Shown here piece after piece: positions 35,705 through 43,942 of a DNA stretch of 64,000 nucleotides. Every line of letters begins with the position of its first letter. The stretch's first letter is position 1. A model generated the notes under the pieces. That model saw only the letters and a program-made list of their open reading frames with translations. It ran no database searches and had not been told where the DNA came from. The translations under genes were made by a program, and so were the position numbers. The stretch is from Cystobasidiopsis lactophilus (taxonomy: Eukaryota > Basidiomycota > Agaricostilbomycetes > Agaricostilbales > Chionosphaeraceae), in NCBI GenBank assembly GCA_001599975.1, contig BCIO01000003.1, forward strand, positions 2,846,677 through 2,910,676. The letters run 5' to 3'.

Positions 35705-37381
35705 ATGTTAACTTCAAGCGACAGCAAGAAGCGTAAGGCTTCGGACGCCATCCTGTTTCTCTTGCAGCTCCAAAGCAATGGAACTCGCGCTCGAGTGGCC
35801 GCTTCAACTTTCGAGGTCTGTGCTTCGCTAGTCGGAAGAGCTTGCTCTTGCGCTGAGCTTCATTTTGTTATCAACAGGAACTACAACAAGTGGCAAAAGA
35901 AGCCTTCGGGCTAGACGAGCATGCGCAGATTCGGCTGTGGCAGGACGGAGCAGTGTGGCATCGGTCGACGTGGGCTTACCTCAAAACGGACGAAAAGTTT
36001 GAGGTGGAAGTCGTGACTGCAAGGGCTGGTTCCTCTTCTCAACCTCCGGATAGCGTCAAAGCAGCAGCGCCCGCCTCCTCAGCCGATCTCCCGCCGATTG
36101 CCAGCAAGCCCGCCAAACCGACACCTCCAGTCATTCCTTCACGTCCGTCTTCTCCAGACTCTTCCTCCGATTCTGACGTGGAACGTTTGTCTTCCGCGCG
36201 GGCGTCCACCCGCAAATCTTCCAACCCAAATCCGATCTCCGTTTCGGCTTCGGCTTCAGTCAATGCCAGTGCAAAGTCATCTCTTGAACCGACACCCGGG
36301 TATCGAGGGAGCGCTTCCTGGAACAGACTGTTCCAGTCCACGTCCCTTTCGGCCTCTTCGGAACCTGTGGGAACGAAGCCGACGCCTCGAGCTTCTACGT
36401 CCATTCCCTCAGGGGGGACGCTTTTGGCCATTCGCTTTCAAAACCAGCTGGCCAGTACCACCGCTTCCTCTCCCGCCTCTTCGAAACTACCAGTTCAAGC
36501 CAGTCGCAAGGTCGGGGTCGCTGCGCCGACTTCCAAATTTCGTGCCCAGCCACCTACCAGCTCCTCACAGCCTTCTTCGCCAGACTCTTCGTCGGAATCT
36601 GACGATCTTGAGATTCTCGCATCTCCGCCAGCAAAAGGCCGCCCAGCTTCGGCTACCATCTCTCACACGCCATTGTCACCTGAGCCGGCTGTCTTGAATA
36701 CGGGCCTTGGAGCATCTTCCAAGCAAAACTTCGGTCCTGCGGCTGCCCTCACCCAGAAGCCGGCGCTGGGCATCCCTTTCACTCCCAAGACTGTTTTGCC
36801 GCACAGCGCCCTGCAAGTGCCCTCAACCACCGCTGATCAAACGGAGCACCAAGAAGAGCATTGCTTACAGCATGTAGTAGGAGACCATTGTGAGTGTGCT
36901 CTCTCTCTCTGTCTAGTCGCCCTAACTCTTGCTCCCTTTCTCAATGTCTCTCCGAAAGATACTGTCAATGGCTCTGGCGTCTACATCACCTATTTGGAGA
37001 ATGATACGGAGAGTGTATTTCTACGGGTAGGCGTTACTACGGCCGTTATCTGTTAGTATCTTGGTTTCAAGATCCGTTTCGTGCTAACTTCTTTCTCCAG
37101 ATCGGGTGGGGCCACCTGTCACGGCCTGCATAAGACTAGCAGAAGGTGACATTCGACCTCCAAACGGCAAAATCGAGCTACGGCTGCCCGGCGGCTGGAA
37201 GGTCTACGAGATCAACGCCATCTTGCAGGAGTTCTGCTCGAGCTCTGGCGGTCGCATCACGGCCAAAATGCCCAGCCAAGTCTACCTTCTCTATTACAAG
37301 CGTAACCAGTGGCTGCGAGCTCCCGACAAGCTGTTGTGGAGCACTGTCAAGCACGGAGCGTTTGCTGTGGGTACGGTCTGA
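35705..37381 (+). CDS. Tandem family gene 3, with long Ser/Pro-rich middle
   Basis: Starts MLTSSDSKKRKASDAILFLL, then QLQSNGTRARVAASTFE. After the phase-0 intron shared by the family comes ELQQVAKEAFGLDEHAQIRL, then WQDGAVWHRSTWAYLKTDEK and FEVEVV. The central 270 residues are rich in Ser, Pro and Ala and include two similar phrases, SSPDSSSDSDVERL and SSPDSSSESDDLEIL, about 140 residues apart; both are acidic Ser clusters that look like casein-kinase-2 or SUMO-interaction patches. The C-terminal domain is GVYITYLENDTESVFLRV, ACIRLAEGDIRPPNGKIELR, LPGGWKVYEINAILQEFCSS, SGGRITAKMPSQVYLLYYKR and a final FAVGTV. Stop TGA 37379-37381. Function unknown. Confidence 0.72.
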
Positions 37382-37678
37382 TGTGGCCGCTATGGCCAGG
37401 GGGTTGCGAATTGTAAAATTGTCATTCTTGGAGCTACTGTATCAAAAGGGGCTTTGATAAAGGGACTGTCTCTCAGAGAGAACAACCTGCTCGCCTCCCA
37501 AAAGTTGCCACCGCGCGGGCCAAGCGGCGAGAGCGATGCTGTCCAAATTTTCGTCGCGCCCGCCAACCAGCTGCGTCAAATAAGGGACAGAGTGCTGCCA
37601 AAGATCCGAGGCAGAGTGTGGCAGCGAAGTGCTTGATCTCGCGGCAGACGCTCCGCCTCTGCGGGCAGCGGCCCCACG

Positions 37679-38521
37679 ATGGCTCCAGGCGGCGGATTCA
37701 AGAAGCGCAAAGTCGAGGCGGAAAGCCAGCCACCTCTACTCCCTTTGGTCCTGAAAATAAAAGGGCAAGACGCCAAAGTCAAGATTGGAGCGGCTTCGTT
37801 GGATGTGGGTCAAAGGCAGCCAATGCCAGCGATCTTATCTCTTAAATTAAATCTGCTGGCAGGATGTTCGCGCCATCGTCAAGCGCCGCCTCGACTTGGC
37901 AAACGACTGTTTTGCAATTGAACTCGTGGACACGGACGGCTGCATCGTCGACGACTCGCACTTCCCCTTCCTGTCGAGCAACGCCCTCATCTTTGTGGAA
38001 GCCACGGTGCTCGGAGTAGTGAGATCGACCCCCTCTGTGCCTGTCGCCCACCAGTCTATGCCTTCTACTCCACCTTCTCCTCCGAATCCGCGACCATTGG
38101 CGTCCACCTCTTCCGCTGTCAAATTGGAAAACAGGACCATCCGCCACCCGAATTCGCCTGTGCACGTCAAAGTCAAGAGGAGCTCCAGCGAGGAAGAGGA
38201 GGAGCCGCAATGTATGAGCATGAAGACTGCCAGCCAGAGGCCGGCCCCGCCAGAGCCGCCCCAGCCTCAAAGCCCTCCAGAGACCACCGAGGTGGAGGAC
38301 CCGACAAGGCCGTGGTGCCACTGTCGTGTGCCTGCCTATGGCATGGTGGGCGACATGTTTAATTTTTGAGAAAGCATTTGCTAATAGAGCGCCATTGGCT
38401 TCAGATGATCTGCTGCGAGGCGGCGTTGTGCCGAACGCAGTGGTACCACTTCGGTTGCGTCGGCCTCTCTTCGCCACCGCTGGTCACCTGGTACTGCTCT
38501 GAATGTAAACGCAAGCGGTGA
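37679..38521 (+). CDS. Tandem family gene 4: shared N-terminal domain joined to an ING-type PHD finger
   Basis: The N-terminus (MAPGGGFKKRKVEAESQ) is followed by LVLKIKGQDAKVKIGAASLD. An intron at the family's phase-0 position leads to DVRAIVKRRLDLANDCFAIE, then LVDTDGCIVDDSHFPFLSSN and ALIFVEA. After a disordered linker the protein ends in a PHD finger: WCHCRVPAYGMMICCEAALC, then RTQWYHFGCVGLSSPP and WYCSECKRKR. Cysteine and histidine spacing (C-x-C, C-x4-C, H-x2-C, C-x2-C) matches ING proteins. The Tyr of AYG, Met of MMI and Trp of QWYHF occupy the places that in ING form the cage for trimethylated H3K4. The other family genes have a different C-terminal domain. A histone-reading role is inferred from the PHD type. 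Confidence 0.78.
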
Positions 38522-39044
38522 TACCTGTGGTTGGTGCATTGCTCAGTCTTCATGATTGCTCGCCTGACTCTTTCAAAGCTCAGGCATCTTAAATCTCCTT
38601 CGACTTTGCTTTGGCTACATCTTACTGGCCCTGTACACATCTCAATATGAAGACAAGGATATCTGTGGACCTCACATCCCTTGATTTGGAGAGTCCTGAT
38701 GGACCCAAGAGTGAGGAAACCGTCGGTGGCGTCGGGTGTGGATGCCGGTCTGGATATTGGACTGGCACGGGTCTTTGCGTTTTCGGCCTCTTTTGGATCT
38801 TGGTGCGCATGGGCTATCTACTTTCAGCTCCTTGGATGCGTTCACGAAGGGAGGGCTACTTTTGGGCCCAAGTGCAACGCTATACCGGCAAATTGCGTCC
38901 CCAGATATCTCTGAAATGTGGCGTCACTGCTATGTGTCGATATTCGGCGTGATTTAGGCCTACCTAGTCGGGCACCCGAAGAGACCACGTTCGGGGTCAG
39001 GCATCGAGTGGCAAATTGGAATTGATGTGAGCTTGAAAGGAAGG
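38522..39044. other. Intergenic, possible gene remnant
   Basis: An open frame at about 38647-38952 contains a hydrophobic stretch (GLCVFGLFWILVRMGYLL), but neither a start nor an exon structure can be supported. It lies just outside the left copy of the inverted repeat. No call made. Confidence 0.35.
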
Positions 39045-40163
39045 CAAGCTGGGTGTTTTCCTACATGCGCTATCACCTGTGATGAGCCGATGGCCGAAAG
39101 GCGCGCTCATCCAATTCTGGGTCACAGCAGCATTGACGTGCATCAAGATTGCCTGGCTGTTGGGAGTAGGTCGGCCAGAGATCTGAGTCTCAATCGACCT
39201 GCGAACATTCGTATTATAGACCTTGTGATTACAAAGTTGACCTTCTATGTAGAAGTAGACGTTTGCTGGACTGTTATACAAAACCTTGCACACGCTTCAA
39301 AAGCTCATCGTGAGGGAAGGCTCTGTCTGTCGGACGCCGGGCTCACCACGTGCTTAGCATCCGTATTGAACCATTTAAGAGGCTGTCTGTCGTCTGGTTG
39401 AGAAAGTGGTGTCATCGTGCACCAGCCGAGCAGCAGGCGTGTTGACTCGACGCCACCACTACCCTGCTCAAATGGTCATGCGCCATCGCCAAATGGCGAG
39501 TGCACAGCTTACAGAATGCTGTCAGCTCACCATATACATTGGAAAGACATCGAGACTGGGTGCTGGGTTGAGGAAGATGGGGAGTGAGCGTTTGGTGCGG
39601 ACAGCAAGCGGCGACCAGCCCTTCTTGGGAGCTCACCTCGTCTGTGTCAACCCATTCGCCTTCCTAGAATGAACAGAACATCCTATGAGAGTAGAACGAG
39701 CAAGTGTTTCGCTGTTACAGAGTCCACGTCGGTTTCCAGCTTGGTGGCGATCGCTCGAGGTCTCAACCTCGTTGGGCCTTGATTTCGTTGGGTAGCACGT
39801 CGCTGTGGCACAAGACTCTCCACATCAACTATTATCTCTAGGATCACTCTGAAAAGACATGAGCACGGATGAAATGAAAGCAATCCGCGCTAAAAATCGC
39901 AAAAATTCAATCTCCAAGTGCCAAGATGCTGCAAGGGCCTCGGTGGCCTCCGTCTGGTCTCCGTGGCTCAGGTTTGTGCACTTGCTGAGAAATTTTGGGA
40001 GAAGAGACTGACTTTGACGCTCGCAGTTGGTTAGCGCGTCTGACTGTTATTTTCCAATAACGATCATCAGGAGGTCGACAGTTGTAAGCTGCCTCCAAAA
40101 CATCGCCCTGCCTAACTCTGTCTCAATTCGGATCGATTCCTTAGCAAACCTGTCCGGGGACGC
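39045..40163 (+). repeat. Inverted repeat, left copy (about 1.1 kb)
   Basis: The same sequence occurs in reverse orientation at 58931-60062. By eye the copies differ at several percent of positions plus small insertions. One end of the homology is near 39045 (AAGCTGGGTGTTTTC here, AGGCTGGGCGTTTTC there). The other end falls one base past the tRNA-Asn 3' end (GGGGACGC). No terminal TG..CA, target-site duplication or transposase was recognised, so I do not assign it to a transposon class. Boundaries are good to about 10 bases. Confidence 0.85.
39957..40162 (+). tRNA. tRNA-Asn(GUU) split by two GT-AG introns and one ordinary tRNA intron
   Basis: Exon a is 39957-39971 (GTCTCCGTGGCTCAG), exon b 40027-40083, exon c 40145-40162 (CAAACCTGTCCGGGGACG). 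Joined, and with a 16-nt intron after position 37 removed (TTTTCCAATAACGATC, whose AATAAC pairs with the anticodon region GTTATT), they give a 74-nt tRNA. Acceptor stem: GTCTCCG with CGGGGAC. Anticodon arm: TCTGA, loop CTGTTAA, TCAGG. T-arm: GACAG, TTCAAAC, CTGTC. Discriminator base G. The D-stem has one mismatch. Insert 1 (39972-40026, 55 nt) runs GTTTGT to CGCAG with CTGAC inside. Insert 2 (40084-40144, 61 nt) runs GTAAGC to CTTAG with CTAAC. They fall in the D-loop and T-loop. A T-run (TTAATTTTTT) follows, as for Pol III termination. Whether it is expressed is unknown. Confidence 0.8.
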
Positions 40164-40614
40164 TTAATTTTTTGCATCTTTCCTCAACCAGCCCTTGTCC
40201 TGCATGCATGAATTTTTTGTACTCGACGTCTTTCCGCCTTGCGCCTTCCTCTTACGTTCTACCACACACGCAACGAAAAATTATCGAAGCTGTCAAACGC
40301 GGAACGACTGAAGGAAAATGTTGACAGCTTGACAGTGCCTTCCGCACCTGGTTCCGCATTTTGCATGAATGAACGCCAGCGACCCAGTTTGAGCCCAAAG
40401 ACCACAATTTTACCCCCTACAGCTCAGGACAAGATGAGTAAACAAGAGGGTGGCAAATAATGAGGGAAGCGGGCCGTGATGCGGAGAACAAGACTGATCA
40501 GGCAGATCAAAAGGAGGGGAGCGAGCCTGCTGCCGAGAAGACGGCAGCCCAAGAACTCCGCATTATTTCCTCTCTGTCTCTCTCCACTGCAGCCAACTCT
40601 AGGGCCAAGAAACG
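40164..40614. other. Intergenic between repeat and monooxygenase
   Basis: Begins with the T-run that follows the tRNA. A second run of six Ts lies at about 40212. The rest is the promoter side of the monooxygenase. No coding exon supported. Confidence 0.4.
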
Positions 40615-43446
40615 ATGGACTACACAATCCCGCCGTTCAAAGCGCCAGTCACGGCCGCCTCCCCTCACATCTTCAATGTCGACGGCGAGGACTACGAAAT
40701 CAACCGCAATGCTCCTTTTGGCCAGAAGCGAAAACTGCGCATTATTCACGTTGGCGGTGGTGCGCTTCTGCCCTTCGTCGGGAAATCGGATTCGCTGATC
40801 CTAGAGCCAGGTTTCGGCGGCCTCAACATGGCTTACCAAGTGAAACGCTGGACGACCGACATCGACATTGTGTGCTATGGTATGCCTTTCTCTCATTGCA
40901 AAGAGGTGCTCCTCTCAATACGTGAACACAGAAAGGAACAAGGAGCTCGGCGGAACAGTGAGTTTGGCAGAGTGCTCCGGACTCTGCGCATCGAAACTGA
41001 CGCTCCTGCGCCTGGCGCAATAGTGGCACGAAAACAAGGTGCGCTTTCAGCATTTGTTCACTACGTGGGCTGCTGTTGAAGTCAGAAACAGTATCCTGGC
41101 AAGCTTCCAGATCCTCATTCAATTTGAAAGCGATGCTTATTCGCGTCAGTACGGCAGGCTGTACCTGTGACATTCCAAGTGAGAGCCTCCCTGAGTGATC
41201 ATCTGGTAGCGCTGACCGTTTGTGTGTGCATGAACAGGCCACAGCTACCAGTGTAAGTCACAAGTTACGCAGCCTGCTCGGGGAAGCTGAATTTTGGCGC
41301 AGTCACTTGGGCGTTGAAGTATGTCCTGTCCATGTCGTACAAGACGTGCTCTCACTGTCTTCTGCAGCCCCGACTGGTCCAAGTAGTGCGTGAAATCTGG
41401 CTGGAAATTAGCACCACTAACCAGGCCCACCAGCTACTCTGGTTCTGACGAAATCGAGGCGTATGGCAAATGGGTCGCCAAAACGCACGACCTGTACAAG
41501 TACTTCAAGTTCCAGCACGAGGTTGTGGCTTGCACTTGGGATGAAGCGACGAGCAAATGGCACGTCCGAATCAAGGACCAAGACGGCAAGGAATTCACCG
41601 ACGTGGCGGACCTGCTCATCAACGGGAGTGGCATCCTCAAGTGAGTTTACACTGGGATGGACCAATGCGCGAGGTCTGACTGCGTTTGCGTCGGCAGCAA
41701 CTGGAAGTGGCCAGACATCCAAGGGCGCGAGACCTTCAAAGGAGAGCTCATCCACAGCGCACGCTGGCCCAAGGAAATCGATTTGAAGGGCAAACGCGTG
41801 GCTGTCATCGGAATTGGGGCAACAGCCGTCCAAATCATTCCCGAGATTCGACCCCGTGAGTGGCGGCTTCGAGCGGGTGCGGATGGAGACTCAGCGAGTA
41901 TTGACGCAGTCGTCAAAAACTTAAAGGTCTTCATGCGGTCCAAGACTTGGGTCACCCCGGGTTTCGCTGCCAAGTTCGCGCCAGACGGCAACTTTGTCTA
42001 CACCGAGGCGCAAAAGCAGCAGTTCAAAGACGACCCCGAGTTCTACCACCGCTATCGCAAAGACTTAGAATACGAAGTCAGCACAAGATTCAAGTTTGTG
42101 AGCACATTTGCCACATTTTTGTAGACGGACCGAAGCTGAGCAAAACCGCTCTCGCTAGTATGTGCTTGGCAGTCCCGACCAAAAGCTCGCCTTCGATGCT
42201 TCTCGTGGTATCATGGAAAGCGTTCTGAAGAAGAAACCCGAGTTGATTGGGAAGATCGTGCCCGACTTTGCGGTCGGATGCCGCCGACCAACCCCCGGCC
42301 TCGGCTTTCTGGAAGCCCTTTGCGAGGACAACACCGACCTCATCAACGATAAGATCGTTAAGATCACCCCTAACGGAGTGCAAACAGCTGACGGTGTCGA
42401 ACACGAGGTCGATGTGTGAGCCGGTTACCGTACAATGGCACGACCGAAGGCTTACTGTCTGAGTCCCAGAATTATCTGTGCAACCGGGTTTACCACAAGC
42501 TTCATGCCACGCTTTCCGATCGTCGGCCGCGAAGGCATTGACATGCGTGATCAGTGGGCCGACCTTGCAGAGGCCTACTTTGGATTGGCTGTGGTGGGTC
42601 CCTTGATCCTGTCATTGATGCTCCTGCTGATCTGAGACTGTTAGGCTAACTTCCCTAACTATTTTGGTAAGAGTCTGCCGTTGACCTGCCACCGCACTGT
42701 CCTCATCCGAGAGCTGGCAGTTACGGGCGGGCCTTCCAGCCCAGTGGCTCAGGGCACCCTGATGCCCATCTTTGAGCTGTTTGTCTACCCGTTTTATCGT
42801 CAACCTGACTGGACAGAGATCTGAGCAATTTCTGGGTCTAGCTTGGCGCGGTATTATTTGAAGTTTGCGCAGAAGCTCCAGATCGAGCCCACCTTGCGCT
42901 CTTTCGAAGTCAAGCCAGAACTAATCCGAGAGTTCCAAGTTCATCGGATGACTCAGCTCAAGTATGTTCCTTCTGGTGTTGCAATCTGCCACTCGCTCAC
43001 CCACGCCTATGTTTTCAGATTGACGGCCTGGTCTTCCCACTGCTCGAGCTGGTTCAAGCAGGGCATCCCAGGAGGTCCAAATACTGCGATTCGTAAGTGG
43101 AAATCTCGCACTTGTATCGGCGTTTTCTAATAGCGCCGGCTGGTCAGATCCCGGCTCTAGGCTGCACTTCTTCTCGTCCCTCGAGAACCCTCGCTTTGAA
43201 GACTACGAGTGAGTCTGTCTCTCTAGCAGAACTTTGGGCTCTTCTCATTCGGAGGTGCGCAGGTGGAAATACGACGTGCGTCGTGTTCAATTGCAGGCCA
43301 TTGCCAAAAATGCTGACTGATGCCGACAGGGAAACCGCTTTGCTTACCTTGGCAATGGCTTTACCTTGCGAGAAGTTCAAGAGCGCGATATGGGCTACTA
43401 CCTGGACGACTACAGAGCCGAGAAGCCATTCTTGTTCGACTACTAA
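40615..43446 (+). CDS. Baeyer-Villiger-type flavin monooxygenase
   Basis: FAD/NADPH enzyme that inserts oxygen next to a ketone. ATG 40615 gives MDYTIPPFKAPVTAASPHIF. The FAD fold is rebuilt across an intron as RIIHVGGGFGGLNMAYQVKR. Then come ERNKELGGT, WHENK, YPG, CTCDIPSHSYQFTWALNPDW and SKYYSGSDEIEAYGKWV, spread over very small exons (15, 21, 15, 16 and 18 nt between 41024 and 41385). The Baeyer-Villiger fingerprint is FKGELIHSARWP, followed by the NADPH fold KRVAVIGIGATAVQIIP. Later blocks are IICATGFTTSFMPRFPIVGR and, at the end, NRFAYLGNGFTLREVQERDM and AEKPFLFDY. One intron appears to use a GC donor (after TATCCTG). Stop TAA 43444-43446. Exact substrate unknown. Confidence 0.85.
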
Positions 43447-43942
43447 TGATGCTGCTGGTGTGAAGATTTTGCCTGAGGGACACCGCCGTATGTAGTGTAT
43501 CTCTGTATCGACAAGTCTGCATGCAGACACGTTCTGCATTCAAAAGGCAGTGTGCGCGCAGTGGCAAAAATGCCAGTGAAACTCAAGACTCTCGAACCGG
43601 TTCGCCGCGCTCCACCACCCTCCAACGCTTTCCCCTCTGCGAACCCGTCTGGCGTCTGCGTGGCTTCTGATGATGTTGCGTGCGCTCTTACAACAGCACA
43701 CGGGCCACTCATTAGAAACCCGACGAGGTATAGCCTGCCAGGGATAAACACATTTTATCGCTGGCACGCTCGTCCCTGGCCACGGGCTCGGATGATTCGG
43801 CTACCGTAGGTTTTCTGCCATTTGCTCAGCACCTGCCAGCCAAAGTGCGGTGGCGGATTCGCGTCCCACCTCCGCATCCCATTTGCCTGCGCCTTCCTCT
43901 TTTCTGCTTCTGCACTTCATACGCCTTCCTACATACATTCAA
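43447..43942. other. Intergenic
   Basis: Between two plus-strand genes. A GGTTCGAGAG-like string on the minus strand near 43590 resembles a tRNA B box, but no surrounding arms fold, even if introns are allowed. Confidence 0.4.

Noticed and set aside
43570-43620. tRNA on the minus strand suggested by a GGTTCGAGAG string
   Set aside because: Flanking bases do not form T, anticodon or acceptor stems, even when GT-AG interruptions are allowed.
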